DNA from: SG8-30 sp963695085
GTDB lineage: Bacteria; Pseudomonadota; Gammaproteobacteria; Steroidobacterales; Steroidobacteraceae
Direction: 5' to 3'
DNA length: 64,000 nt
Assembly: GCA_963695085.1 (NCBI GenBank)
Contig: CAVOFV010000008.1
Location: forward strand, 186,001-250,000
Shown: positions 38,719-47,603 of the stretch, one piece after another
Layout: each line of letters starts with the position of its first letter
How positions within the stretch are numbered: position 1 is the stretch's first letter
Notes under the pieces: generated by a model
What the model was told of the DNA's origin: nothing
Database searches by the model: none
The model's input: only the letters and a program-made list of their open reading frames with translations
Position numbers and translations under genes: made by a program

Positions 38719-39426
38719 ATGCCGCAACACATCGGAATCGTCGCCTGCTCGGCCGAGGGCGCCGCCCTTTGCTTTCGCACCATCTGCGCAGAGGGGGCGA
38801 GGATGCTCGGCCCGCACGCGCATCCCGAGGTGTCGCTGCACTCGCACTCGCTCGCCGATTACGTCGAATGCCTCGACCGCGGCGACCTGCAGGGCGTGGG
38901 GGCACTCATGTTGTCGTCGGCCGGCAAGCTTGCTGCCGCGGGCGCCGATTTCCTGATCTGTCCGGACAACACGATTCACCAGGCCTTGGGCTACGTCCTG
39001 CCGCAGTCGCCGCTGCCCTGGCTGCACATTGCCGAGGTCGTCGCGGCAGAGGCCGCGGAACGTGGTTACAAACGCCTGGGTCTTACCGGGACGCGCTGGC
39101 TGGTTGAGAGCGAGGTCTATCCGGCGAAGCTCGCTGAGCACAGCCTGGAGTGGGTTCGACCGAGCAGTGCCGATCGCGCCCAGATCCACCGGGTCATCAT
39201 GGAGGACCTGGTGCGCGGCGTGTTCAACGCCGAGGGCATAGCCTGCTTCCGGCAGGTCTTCGCGCGGATGAAGAACGGGGGTTGCGATGCGGTCATCCTC
39301 GGTTGCACCGAGATTCCGCTGATCATGAATGACGCTAACTCGCCGCTGCCCACGCTCGATTCGACGCGCCTGCTGGCCCGGGCTGCGTTGCGGCGCTCGA
39401 TCGAGAAACCTGACGCAGGGAAGTGA
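38719..39426 (+). CDS. Aspartate/glutamate racemase family protein
   Basis: A 235-residue protein. Two catalytic-type cysteines are visible: GIVACSAEGAALC near residue 10 and VILGCTEIPLIMN near residue 201, the paired thiols of PLP-independent racemases. MPWLHIAEVVAAEAAERGYK and LGLTGTRWLVESEVY are also family blocks. It interconverts L and D acidic amino acids or related compounds. The first motif reads CSAEG rather than the usual MSxES or GN.DS pattern, so the substrate may differ. ATG 38719 gives the family start. Confidence 0.87.
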   Translation: MPQHIGIVACSAEGAALCFRTICAEGARMLGPHAHPEVSLHSHSLADYVECLDRGDLQGVGALMLSSAGKLAAAGADFLICPDNTIHQALGYVLPQSPLPWLHIAEVVAAEAAERGYKRLGLTGTRWLVESEVYPAKLAEHSLEWVRPSSADRAQIHRVIMEDLVRGVFNAEGIACFRQVFARMKNGGCDAVILGCTEIPLIMNDANSPLPTLDSTRLLARAALRRSIEKPDAGK

Positions 39427-39436
39427 CGCCGTCGCC

Positions 39437-39907
39437 ATGAGCAAGCCCAACAAGACGCTGGCGACCTGGCAACGCCTGGCCGCGATCCCCGGAGGCAAGT
39501 GGGCCTTCTCGCGGCTGGTGTGCTGGAAGGCCCCGTACTTCGCCAGCATTCGCCCGGTGTTCGAGGTGCTGCGTCCGGGCCACTGCGAGGTACGCATGCC
39601 GAAGAAGCGCGCTGTGCTGAACCACATCGGCACGGTCCATGCCATCGCCATGTGCAACCTGGCCGAGCTGGCGGCTGGCACGATGACCGATTCGACGGTG
39701 CCATCAACCCATCGCTGGATCCCCAAGGGCATGACCGTGGAATACCTGAGGAAGGCGGCGACCGGCCTGCGCGCCGTCGCGACACTCGACATGCCGGCGG
39801 CACTGGCCGCGCCGACCAGCCTGCCGGTGGTCGTGAACATCATGGACTCCGGCAACGAGACGGTCATGCGCGCCACCATCAACATGTGGGTTTCCCCCAG
39901 GAAGTAG
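39437..39907 (+). CDS. DUF4442 hotdog-fold protein
   Basis: A 156-residue hotdog protein: FSRLVCWKAPYFASIRPVFE, then RAVLNHIGTVHAIAMCNLAE and STHRWIPKGMTVEYLRKAAT, typical of DUF4442 (putative thioesterase-like). The sequence NHIGTVHA replaces the usual catalytic Asp/Glu pocket. It begins 10 bp after the racemase stop. A second DUF4442 gene lies at 53486-53941. Confidence 0.87.
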   Translation: MSKPNKTLATWQRLAAIPGGKWAFSRLVCWKAPYFASIRPVFEVLRPGHCEVRMPKKRAVLNHIGTVHAIAMCNLAELAAGTMTDSTVPSTHRWIPKGMTVEYLRKAATGLRAVATLDMPAALAAPTSLPVVVNIMDSGNETVMRATINMWVSPRK

Positions 39908-39935
39908 CGGCGCCGGGTTCACCAGGAGAGTTGCC

Positions 39936-40304
39936 GTGTATTCAGCTGCGTTCATCTTTGAGCCCGGTCAGTACGACGGTGAGTTCCACCGGCTCAACGA
40001 CCAGATCGCGGCGGTCGCCCGTTGCAGTCCGGGCTTCATGGGTCAGGAAGCGTGGCAGTCCGCCGACGGGACGCGCAGGAACGCCACCTACTACTGGGCG
40101 TCGCTGGAGGACCTGCGGGAGTTTTCCATGCACCCAGCGCACCTGGAGGCCAAGCGGCAATACGCCCGCTGGTACAAGGGCTACCACATCGTCGTCTCGC
40201 AGCTCGTGCGTTCATACGGGGACGGCGCATTCGCGCACGTCACGCCGAATGAGCGGGGCCGGCCGGGGAAGCCGCCGCGCACCGGGCAGCGTGATCGCAG
40301 CTGA
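39936..40304 (+). CDS. Antibiotic biosynthesis monooxygenase-like (ABM) protein
   Basis: A 122-residue protein from GTG 39936: YSAAFIFEPGQYDGEFHRLN, SPGFMGQEAWQSADGTRRNA, TYYWASLEDLREFSMHPAHL and EAKRQYARWYKGYHIVVSQL. It resembles the protein at 1684-1998. The last 20 residues are disordered-looking (GRPGKPPRTGQRDRS). Start preceded by AGGAGAG at 39923-39929. Function unknown. Confidence 0.83.
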   Translation: MYSAAFIFEPGQYDGEFHRLNDQIAAVARCSPGFMGQEAWQSADGTRRNATYYWASLEDLREFSMHPAHLEAKRQYARWYKGYHIVVSQLVRSYGDGAFAHVTPNERGRPGKPPRTGQRDRS

Positions 40305-40353
40305 ACTCACCGCACCGACCCATGTATTCTCGGCGCACATGAAGGACAACGCC

Positions 40354-41178
40354 ATGACACCGACTTCCATTGCCATCATCGGCGCCGGAAACATCGGCAT
40401 AGCCATTGCAAACGGACTCGTTGCATCCGGCTCCTACTCTCCCACGGACATTGCGCTGACGAGACGAAAAGCACCATTGCTCGATTCGATGCGGGAGCAG
40501 GGCTTCGTCGTTGGAAGCGACAATCGTGAAGCTGTCAGGAAGTCAGCCGCCGTCATCATCGCCGTCGAGCCACATCAATTCGACGGCGTGCTGGATGAAA
40601 TCGCCCCTTGCCTGGTTGCCGGCCGGCACGTCGTCATTTCGGTCGTGACCGGCGTCCCCACGAAACGCATGGCCCAGCGGGCCGGCGGCGGCGTGAGCGT
40701 GGTGCGCGCGATGCCCAATACGGCGATCGCGGTGCGCGAGTCCATGACCTGCCTGGCGTCGAGCGACAAGGATGGCGGGGGTCTGGAAATCGCCAGGAAG
40801 ATCTTCGACACGGTTGGAAAGACGATCGTGGTTGCGGAAGAAGACATGATTGCGGCAACCGCACTGGGTGCATGTGGCATAGCGTTCTTTCTGCGCGCCA
40901 TCAGGGCGGCATCGCAGGGAGGAATCGAGATCGGATTTCATGCTGGTGACGCCCTGGCAATCGCCGCGCAGACGGCAAGAGGAGCCGCCACGCTGTTGCT
41001 TGCCGCGAAGAATCATCCTGAGCACGAGATCGACAGGGTGACGACTCCCAGAGGATGCACGATCGCCGGCCTGAACCAGATGGAACACGACGGCTTCAGT
41101 TCAGCGATGATCAAGGGGATCGTCGTGTCGGCGAAGAAAGCCTCTGAGCTTTATGCGGGTTCTGAAGACAACGACTGA
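40354..41178 (+). CDS. proC: Pyrroline-5-carboxylate reductase
   Basis: A 274-residue dehydrogenase. N-terminal Rossmann motif SIAIIGAGNIGIAIANGLVA, then SVVTGVPTKRMAQRAGGGVS and VRAMPNTAIAVRESMTCLAS (the conserved RxMPN.p block), and near the end TTPRGCTIAGLNQMEHDGFS, which matches ProC's (S/T)PGGxT..gl..l signature. It reduces pyrroline-5-carboxylate to proline with NAD(P)H. AAGGA at 40342 supports ATG 40354; ATG 40339 is also in frame. Confidence 0.92.
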   Translation: MTPTSIAIIGAGNIGIAIANGLVASGSYSPTDIALTRRKAPLLDSMREQGFVVGSDNREAVRKSAAVIIAVEPHQFDGVLDEIAPCLVAGRHVVISVVTGVPTKRMAQRAGGGVSVVRAMPNTAIAVRESMTCLASSDKDGGGLEIARKIFDTVGKTIVVAEEDMIAATALGACGIAFFLRAIRAASQGGIEIGFHAGDALAIAAQTARGAATLLLAAKNHPEHEIDRVTTPRGCTIAGLNQMEHDGFSSAMIKGIVVSAKKASELYAGSEDND

Positions 41179-41269
41179 TTCCGTGGGTCGGAACCCAGGC
41201 CCGACCCGGCGACAGGCTGGCTGTTTCCGTGGTCCGGCCGCGCGCCTTTCCGACGGGAGCCCTGATTTC

Positions 41270-41722
41270 ATGCCAGTGCGCATGCAGACCGCCAGGGCCG
41301 GTGTCGCCTACTTCGCCCTCGTATTTGCCGCAGGCTTCCTGATGGGCGCAGTGCGGGTACCGTTCCTGGTGCCCCGCCTCGGTGTGCGGATCGCCGAACT
41401 CCTCGAGATGCCAGTCATGTTCTTTGTCATCGTGTGCTCAGCCCGCTACGTCACTCGTCGCTTCGTGCTGCCTGCGTCAGCGGCGGTTCGCCTGTCGGTT
41501 GGCGGCATCGCCCTGGTCCTGCTGCTATCGGCGGAACTGGTGCTTGCAGCCTTCCTCGAGGGTCTCGCGCCCACGCAGTACGTTATGAGCCGGGATCCAG
41601 TGTCGGGCGGCGTCTACCTTGCAATGCTGGTCCTGTTTGCTGCCATGCCACTCATCCTTGCGCGCGTCGGCCGCGCGCGGCTACCCTCTTGCAATGAACA
41701 AACACCATGGAGGAAACCATGA
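41270..41722 (+). CDS. Small membrane protein
   Basis: A 150-residue protein with four helices (VAYFALVFAAGFLMGAVRV, ELLEMPVMFFVIVCSARYV, AAVRLSVGGIALVLLLSAEL, VYLAMLVLFAAMPLILARVG). It recalls an uncharacterised family with the GAVRVPFLVPRLGVRIAELLE block. The last codons overlap the start of the Dps gene, so the two are probably translated together. Function unknown. Confidence 0.75.
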   Translation: MPVRMQTARAGVAYFALVFAAGFLMGAVRVPFLVPRLGVRIAELLEMPVMFFVIVCSARYVTRRFVLPASAAVRLSVGGIALVLLLSAELVLAAFLEGLAPTQYVMSRDPVSGGVYLAMLVLFAAMPLILARVGRARLPSCNEQTPWRKP

Positions 41723-42168
41723 CCAGGAAATCCAATGAAGCGGTCGTCGAAGGACTCTCAACCTTGCTCGCGACGAGTTATACGCTGTACCTCAAGACGC
41801 ACAACTACCATTGGAACGTGACCGGCCCGATGTTCACGACGCTCCATACGCTGTTCGAAACCCAGTACACGGAGCTTGCGCTGGCCGTGGATGAGATTGC
41901 GGAAAGAATTCGCTCCGTCGGCGCCTTCGCGCCGGGCAGCTACACGGCATTTGCCAAGCTCAGCCTCGTCAAGGAAGAGACCGGCCGCGCGGAAGCCAAG
42001 AAGATGATCAGCAACCTCGTGTCGGACCAAGCGGCGGTCGCGACGGCCGCCCGGCGGGTCATCCAGGCCGCGGAATCGGCTGGCGACCAGGCAAGCGCCG
42101 ATCTCGCCACCCGGCGACTGGACGTGCACGAAAAGAACGCATGGATGCTGCGCAGCCATTTGGAGTAG
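41719..42168 (+). CDS. dps: Dps-family DNA-protection ferritin
   Basis: A 149-residue ferritin-like protein. THNYHWNVTGPMFTTLHTLF and ETQYTELALAVDEIAERIRS contain the interface ferroxidase ligands of Dps (His in HNYHWNV, Asp/Glu in the ETQYTEL..A.DEIAERIR helix). LDVHEKNAWMLRSHLE is the family C-terminus. It stores iron and protects DNA in stress. GGAGG at 41709-41713 selects ATG 41719 over ATG 41707. The start overlaps the upstream membrane gene. Confidence 0.95.
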   Translation: MTRKSNEAVVEGLSTLLATSYTLYLKTHNYHWNVTGPMFTTLHTLFETQYTELALAVDEIAERIRSVGAFAPGSYTAFAKLSLVKEETGRAEAKKMISNLVSDQAAVATAARRVIQAAESAGDQASADLATRRLDVHEKNAWMLRSHLE

Positions 42169-42421
42169 AGCCATGAGCGCCTTTCACCCATGGTGAGGCT
42201 CCGTCGAAGCGCCCGCTCATATCGCAGGCGTCAGGATCAGGATCTTTGATGGCGCCGCGACATGGAAGTACCTGGACGAATAGTCATAGCGGGCGGCGTC
42301 CGTCCGTCCCGGCGCCAGATCGCATACCCAAACCGTTAAACGTGTTCGATTGGGGCCGTCCCGGGGCATGCAATACTGCAGGTCTTGCCTGCACGACCTG
42401 TTATGACAGGAAGGAGCCCCG
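42169..42421. other. Intergenic region before the outer-membrane protein gene
   Basis: About 250 bp without a supported gene. AAGGAGCCCC at 42410-42419 is the ribosome site of the following gene. The rest may hold its promoter, but I see no clear -10/-35 pair or terminator. Confidence 0.4.
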
Positions 42422-43081
42422 ATGAAACACGGCACGATCGCTTTCCTTGCAGTGGCCATTGTTGCGGCTGGATCCGCCAATGCGGCTGGAGTCGGCGTTC
42501 GCGCCGGCACGACCGGAATTGGCCTCGATCTCGGCTGGAGCATCGTGCCGACCCTGAGTGCGCGCATCGGCTACTCGGGGCTGAGCTTCAGTACTTCGGT
42601 GAATACCAGCGATGTCGACTACGACGGCAAGACGAAACTGTCGAACCTGAGCGGACTGCTCGACTGGAGCCCGCTGGGTCCATTCCGGATCACCGTGGGC
42701 ATCGTCGGCGCGGATAACAAGGTCGACATCACGGGGACGCCCGCCGGCGGTACGTACACGATCAACGGCACCACCTACCAGGCGAGCGACGTCGGGACGC
42801 TCAGTGGCACGGTCAAGGTCGGCGACGGGGCGACGCCCTATGTAGGATTCGGCTACGGCAATGTCGCTGGCGCGGGCGTGAATTTCTATTTCGACATCGG
42901 CGTCATGTTCCAGGGCTCGCCATCGGCGACGCTCACGGCCAACTGCGGCGTGGCGCTGTCACCTTCCCAGTGTGCGCAGCTGCAGAATGACGTAGAGTTC
43001 GAGCGGCAGAGGGTGGAAGACAAACTGGACAAGTACAAGCTGTACCCGGTCGCCAGCATCGGCATCACCATCGGCTTCTGA
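42422..43081 (+). CDS. Outer-membrane beta-barrel-like protein
   Basis: A 219-residue protein with a signal peptide (FLAVAIVAAGSANAAG). The mature chain alternates polar and hydrophobic residues in short strands: GLDLGWSIVPTLSARIGYSG, NLSGLLDWSPLGPFRITVGI and YVGFGYGNVAGAGVNFYFDI, and ends YKLYPVASIGITIGF with a terminal Phe, the sorting signal of outer-membrane barrels. A charged stretch (DVEFERQRVEDKLDKYK) precedes the last strands. It resembles OmpW-like or uncharacterised barrel families. Confidence 0.8.
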   Translation: MKHGTIAFLAVAIVAAGSANAAGVGVRAGTTGIGLDLGWSIVPTLSARIGYSGLSFSTSVNTSDVDYDGKTKLSNLSGLLDWSPLGPFRITVGIVGADNKVDITGTPAGGTYTINGTTYQASDVGTLSGTVKVGDGATPYVGFGYGNVAGAGVNFYFDIGVMFQGSPSATLTANCGVALSPSQCAQLQNDVEFERQRVEDKLDKYKLYPVASIGITIGF

Positions 43082-43109
43082 CCTGCGGCTCGCCGGGGCT
43101 GGCCCGGCC

Positions 43110-43607
43110 GTGACAACCGATGCCTGCAAAGGAACACGCCCCGTGGACTCCACCGACCTCGAATACGCTGGATTCTGGATTCGCACCTGGGCCGCGATCA
43201 TCGACACCTTGCTCGTCTGCCTGGTGATCTTCCCCATCCTGGGTGTCGTATACGGGCGAGAGTACTGGAGCAGCGACCAGTTGATTCAGGGTCCCGTGGA
43301 TTTCCTTCTTTCATGGGTCGCCCCTGCCGTCGCCGTCGTGCTGTTCTGGATTGCCCGACAGGCCACGCCCGGCAAGATGGCCATCTCGGCCCGCATCGTC
43401 GACGCGAAGACCGGCGGCAAGCCCACCACCGGCCAGCTGATCGGCCGGTATTTCGGGTACTTCGTGGCCATGATCCCGTTGTTCGTCGGCATCCTCTGGG
43501 TCGCCTTCGATCCGCGCAAGCAAGGGTGGCACGACAAGCTCGCTGGCACGGTCGTCGTGCGCACGAAGGGCGGTACGAAGGAGCCGGTGCAGTTCACCGG
43601 CGTCTGA
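43110..43607 (+). CDS. RDD-family membrane protein
   Basis: A 165-residue protein from GTG 43110. YAGFWIRTWAAIIDTLLVCL carries the family's Arg..Asp..(R.xxD) signature (RTWAAIID), and RQATPGKMAISARIVDAKTG and AFDPRKQGWHDKLAGTVVVR are the other hallmarks. RDD proteins are multipass, with roles proposed in ion transport. A GTG at 43143 would also give a complete domain. Confidence 0.9.
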   Translation: MTTDACKGTRPVDSTDLEYAGFWIRTWAAIIDTLLVCLVIFPILGVVYGREYWSSDQLIQGPVDFLLSWVAPAVAVVLFWIARQATPGKMAISARIVDAKTGGKPTTGQLIGRYFGYFVAMIPLFVGILWVAFDPRKQGWHDKLAGTVVVRTKGGTKEPVQFTGV

Positions 43608-43756
43608 CATCATGCCGTGATTGCCGCCGGAATCTGGGCCATGCGCAGGACGATTCCGCGCATCATCGGCGGCCTTTCATTCCGCAATGGCGGCGGCTGA
43701 CCCGCGAATGCGGCTAACATACGCAGGTGCCTGGCAACGCAGGGCGAAGTAAGCCA

Positions 43757-44407
43757 ATGACCGGGACGGACAAGAAACTCTTCATCGCGATGGCCGGCAA
43801 TATCGGCACGGGAAAGACGACCGCCGCCAAACTCATCAGCCAGCAGTTCGGATTCGAGCTGTTCGACGAGCCGGTGATCGACAACCGCTTCCTGCGCGAC
43901 TACTACGCCGGCATGCATCGCTGGTCGTTCACCCTGCAGCTCGAGTTCCTGATCCGCCGGGTCGAGCACCACGAATTGATCCGCACGGTGCCGAAAAGCT
44001 GCATCCAGGACCGGACCCTGTACGAGGACCCGGAGATCTTCGCCAAGTACCTGCACGGCCTCGGGTTCATGGACAACCGCGAACTGGACCTGTACTTCGA
44101 ATACTTCAACCGCCTGAACCGCGACGTGCAACATCCGGACCTGATCGTGATCCTGTCGGTCGACCGTGTGGAGACCCTGCTCGAACGAATCCGCAAGCGC
44201 GGGCGCAAGGAAGAGAAAGGTATCGACGCCGCGTTCCTGTCCGGACTCAATGCGTACTACTCGACTTTCCCGCAGGTATGCGAAAAGAAGTACGGCATCC
44301 CGATCCACCAGCTCTCCGTCGAAAAGCTGGATATCCGCTCGCGCGACGGCAAGAAGGCATTCTTCAATGAGGTGGAAACGGCGCTGAAACAGGCCGGACT
44401 CGGCTAG
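43757..44407 (+). CDS. Deoxynucleoside kinase-family protein
   Basis: A 216-residue P-loop kinase. FIAMAGNIGTGKTTAAKLIS is the Walker A (GNIGTGKTT), EPVIDNRFLRDYYAGMHRWS the substrate segment and SCIQDRTLYEDPEIFAKYLH holds the Asp-Arg (DRxLYED) of deoxyadenosine/deoxyguanosine kinases. The lid is ERIRKRGRKEEKGIDAAFLS. It phosphorylates deoxynucleosides for salvage. ATG 43757 gives the family start; GTG 43727 is upstream in the same frame. Confidence 0.92.
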   Translation: MTGTDKKLFIAMAGNIGTGKTTAAKLISQQFGFELFDEPVIDNRFLRDYYAGMHRWSFTLQLEFLIRRVEHHELIRTVPKSCIQDRTLYEDPEIFAKYLHGLGFMDNRELDLYFEYFNRLNRDVQHPDLIVILSVDRVETLLERIRKRGRKEEKGIDAAFLSGLNAYYSTFPQVCEKKYGIPIHQLSVEKLDIRSRDGKKAFFNEVETALKQAGLG

Positions 44408-44451
44408 CGCGTTGCGGCGCTTGCCGCCCGGCTCACCGTCGGAGAGGCACC

Positions 44452-45576
44452 ATGAACTGTGCACGCCCGCCCGAGCGGACCTGCTTCGCAGCCCGGCAAT
44501 TGCTGCTGGGAATCACGCTGTCGCTGCTCGCGCCGGTCGCCTGGTCGGCCTGCACGGCCGCGAGACCGGATTGCACCGAATGGGTCACGATCAACGGCGG
44601 CCCTGCCCGGTTCCTGGTCTACCGCAGCCATGCGTTGAGTGTGCGCAACGAGGGCATCACGCGTGCAACGTTGATGATCCACGGACAGAACCGCGACGCC
44701 GACAATTACTTCCGCCACGTGCTGGCAGCGGGCTTCCTGGCCGGCGCGCTCGATGACACCGTGATCGTGTCGTTGCGATTCGCCTCGAACGAAGGCGGCT
44801 CGTGCCAGGACACGCTGGCCGAAGATGAACTCGGCTGGGGTTGCCTGGGCCCGGACAGCTGGCGAAACGGCGGTCCCGCGCTTGGCAACGAGGCAATCAC
44901 CTCCTATGACCCGGTGGACGAGATCCTGCGCCGGCTGACGGTGCGTGAAACGTTTCCAAACCTCGCGGCGATCGTGGTGGCGGGGCATTCTGCCGGCGGG
45001 CAATACGTCGGACGCTACGCCATGGCCAACCGGGTACATGACAAACTGCCGGTAACACCCGCCTATATCGTCGGCAACCCCTCCTCCTACACCTACCTGG
45101 ACGACCTGCGCCCGACCGCGAGCGCCGTGCCGGCCAGTGTCGCGGCGGCGCCTCCCGGGTACCAGGCGCCGGCAGCGTCCAAACCACCGGAGCCGTTCGT
45201 GTCCTACCCGGACGCGAAGGGCTGCAGTGGGTACGACGACTGGCCATACGGACTCGGCAAGCGAACCGGCTACGCTGCCGGGCTGTCCGATGACCAGCTG
45301 CGCAGGCAGGTTGCTGCGCGAACCACGGTTTACCTGCTCGGCGAACTGGACATCCTGCCGCTGTACGGCTTCGACGACTCGTGCGCCGCCATGGCGCAGG
45401 GTCCCACACGACTGGCCCGGGGCCTGGCGTTCGCGAAGCATGTCAATCAGCGACATGGCGCCAGCAATGACGCGCAGGTGGTACCGGCTTGCGGTCACAG
45501 TGCGCGCTGCATGTTCACGGCCGACATGTCTCTCAAACTGCTGTTCCCCCGCGCCCCGGCGACCGCCAGCCAGTAG
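44452..45576 (+). CDS. Secreted alpha/beta hydrolase-like protein
   Basis: A 374-residue protein with a signal peptide (LLLGITLSLLAPVAWSA). ATLMIHGQNRDADNYFRHVL is the oxyanion-loop block, AAIVVAGHSAGGQYVGRYAM the nucleophile elbow (GHSAGG) and a late ACGHSARCMFTADMSLKLLF suggests the catalytic His. Several cysteines in the mature part fit a periplasmic or secreted enzyme. No specific family is recognised; substrate unknown. Confidence 0.78.
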   Translation: MNCARPPERTCFAARQLLLGITLSLLAPVAWSACTAARPDCTEWVTINGGPARFLVYRSHALSVRNEGITRATLMIHGQNRDADNYFRHVLAAGFLAGALDDTVIVSLRFASNEGGSCQDTLAEDELGWGCLGPDSWRNGGPALGNEAITSYDPVDEILRRLTVRETFPNLAAIVVAGHSAGGQYVGRYAMANRVHDKLPVTPAYIVGNPSSYTYLDDLRPTASAVPASVAAAPPGYQAPAASKPPEPFVSYPDAKGCSGYDDWPYGLGKRTGYAAGLSDDQLRRQVAARTTVYLLGELDILPLYGFDDSCAAMAQGPTRLARGLAFAKHVNQRHGASNDAQVVPACGHSARCMFTADMSLKLLFPRAPATASQ

Positions 45577-45587
45577 GATCAGACACC

Positions 45588-46544
45588 ATGGTTGCCAGCG
45601 ACTTGGCGATTTCGGCAATCCAGGGAATCGCCGGCCTGGCTTTGCTGTACTTCGGCGGGGAGTGGCTCATTCGCGGCGCTTCCGCGCTGGCCTTCCGTCT
45701 CGGCCTGCCGGCCATGACCATCGGCCTGACGGTCGTGGCCTTCGGAACCAGCGCGCCCGAGCTCGTCGTATCGCTCGATGCCGCGCTGTCCGGTGCGAAC
45801 GACGTCTCGGTCGGCAACGTCGTCGGATCGAACATCGCCAACGTCGCGCTGATCCTGGGAATCGCGGCACTGCTGCGGCCGATGGCGGTGCGGCTCAAGA
45901 TGATCCAGCTCGACGCACCGCTGATGGTCGCGATCTCCCTTGCACTCGTACTGGTGCTGGCGGACGGGCAGGCTTCGCGCCTCGAGGGCGCGCTGCTGTT
46001 CGCCGGCCTCGTCGCCTATGTCGCGTACACGTTGTGGCGGGCACGCCGGCAGCCGGGCATGCTGCGCGCCTCGCGTGACAACGCTTCGCTCGTGCAGCTG
46101 AGCCTCAGGATGAGCCTGCTGTACACGCTGGCGGGTCTGGGCCTGCTGGTCGCGGGAGGGCACCTGCTGGTGGTCGCGGCCGTCGACCTGGCGACCGTGC
46201 TCGGCATGTCGCAGGCCACCATCGGCCTCACCATCGTCGCCGTCGGAACGAGCCTGCCCGAGCTAGCGACCACCGTCATCGCGTCACTGCGCCGCCAGGG
46301 AGACATTGCCATCGGCAACGCCGTGGGCAGCAACATCTTCAACATCCTGTGCGTCTTTGGCGTCACAGCCATCGTTACTCCGCTGCAGCTCGGCGCCGTG
46401 GGCTGGTTCGATCTCGCGACGATGGTCACGCTGGCCGTCATCCTGAACATCTTCCTGTACACGCGCCGACGGCTAAGCCGCATCGAAGGAGCGCTGCTGC
46501 TGGCGAGTTTCGTCCTGTACACCACCTGGCGGCTCGGCGGTTGA
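45588..46544 (+). CDS. Calcium/sodium antiporter, YrbG family
   Basis: A 318-residue ten-helix exchanger with two inverted repeats. Alpha-1 is IGLTVVAFGTSAPELVVSLD and alpha-2 IGLTIVAVGTSLPELATTVI, each followed by VGNVVGSNIANVALILGIA or AIGNAVGSNIFNILCVFGVT. These GTS.PE and GN..GSNI.N blocks bind the cations. It exchanges Na+ for Ca2+ at the inner membrane. It starts 11 bp after the hydrolase stop. Confidence 0.95.
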   Translation: MVASDLAISAIQGIAGLALLYFGGEWLIRGASALAFRLGLPAMTIGLTVVAFGTSAPELVVSLDAALSGANDVSVGNVVGSNIANVALILGIAALLRPMAVRLKMIQLDAPLMVAISLALVLVLADGQASRLEGALLFAGLVAYVAYTLWRARRQPGMLRASRDNASLVQLSLRMSLLYTLAGLGLLVAGGHLLVVAAVDLATVLGMSQATIGLTIVAVGTSLPELATTVIASLRRQGDIAIGNAVGSNIFNILCVFGVTAIVTPLQLGAVGWFDLATMVTLAVILNIFLYTRRRLSRIEGALLLASFVLYTTWRLGG

Positions 46545-46641
46545 TCGCTGTGGCAGGGCCGCGTCCCGTGGCGCCAGTCGCGGCCGGCATCGTACCGTGC
46601 CATGCTGCAGGTCCGCTGACCGCGGACCCTGGGGGACGGCC

Positions 46642-47106
46642 ATGTACCTGGCGCTGAAGTTGCTGCACATCCTGGCCGTCGTAGTGTTCCTCGGCAACGT
46701 CGTGACCGGCCTGTTCTGGAAGGCATACGGCGACCGCAGCAGTGACCCGCGCATCATGTCCCATACCCTCGAGGGGATCATACGCAGCGATCGCTGGTTC
46801 ACTGTTCCCGGCGTGTTGCTGATCGTCGCATCGGGCGTCGCGCTGGCAGTCGCCGGCGGGTTTCCCATCCTGCGAACGGGCTGGATCTGGCAGTCCATCG
46901 CGCTGTTCACGGTGTCGGGGCTCATCTTCGGCATGCAGGTCGCGCCGTTGCAGGCCAGGCTGCGCCAGATGACCACCGCGGCAGCGGCTGGTGGTGCGTG
47001 GGACCCCGCGGCGTACCGACGCCTTTCCGCCCGCTTCGAATCGTGGAGCCTGCTGGCGCTGGCGACGCCATTCGGCGCGCTGGTGCTCATGGTTTTCCGG
47101 CCCTAG
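46642..47106 (+). CDS. DUF2269-family membrane protein
   Basis: A 154-residue four-helix protein: MYLALKLLHILAVVVFLGNV opens it, with WFTVPGVLLIVASGVALAVA, WIWQSIALFTVSGLIFGMQV and ESWSLLALATPFGALVLMVF. The opening LKLLHILxxxxFLGNxxxG and the later GWIxxSIxLFxxSGxxw block are those of DUF2269. GGGGGACGGCC precedes ATG 46642. Function unknown. Confidence 0.88.
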   Translation: MYLALKLLHILAVVVFLGNVVTGLFWKAYGDRSSDPRIMSHTLEGIIRSDRWFTVPGVLLIVASGVALAVAGGFPILRTGWIWQSIALFTVSGLIFGMQVAPLQARLRQMTTAAAAGGAWDPAAYRRLSARFESWSLLALATPFGALVLMVFRP

Positions 47107-47147
47107 AATCGGCGCGCATCAGGTCGCTTCCGCGGGAGTCCAGGCCG

Positions 47148-47534
47148 ATGGCCGTTGACGTGACGCTGCCCGACCCGCTGGCTATGGTCGTCTCGATCCT
47201 GCTGATGGCGGCGACCATCGTCGCGTCCGCAAGGCTCATCCTGCGCGTCCGGCCCTTGCCGTATGCCAAGGCGTTGCTGATCGCCGCGACCTCGAACCTC
47301 CTGGGAAAGCTCTTCGTATCCATCCTGCAGTGGCCGGGCATCGTGTCCTATTCGCTGCCGACCGTCGCATTCCTGGTTCTGTCGTACGTCTTCTTCAAGC
47401 CGACGATTCCCAGGCTCATCGTCTATTGGCTGGCGGGCTTCACGCTGTACCTGGCCATTCACCTGCTCATCACCGGCCTGTTTGGATGGACGTTCATGTT
47501 TCCGTTCTGGGCCCCCAGGCTGATCGCGTTGTAG
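47148..47534 (+). CDS. Hypothetical membrane protein
   Basis: A 128-residue protein with four helices (LAMVVSILLMAATIVASARL, LLIAATSNLLGKLFVSILQW, SLPTVAFLVLSYVFFK, YWLAGFTLYLAIHLLITGLF). CGGGAGTCCAGG lies upstream of ATG 47148. No family recognised. It lies 41 bp downstream of the DUF2269 gene, so the two may be co-transcribed. Confidence 0.65.
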   Translation: MAVDVTLPDPLAMVVSILLMAATIVASARLILRVRPLPYAKALLIAATSNLLGKLFVSILQWPGIVSYSLPTVAFLVLSYVFFKPTIPRLIVYWLAGFTLYLAIHLLITGLFGWTFMFPFWAPRLIAL

Positions 47535-47603
47535 CGGCGCCAACCGCCTTGCCAGGCCGATTTCGCGGGCGGCGGCCACTATCATGACCCAATGGAGGTT
47601 CAC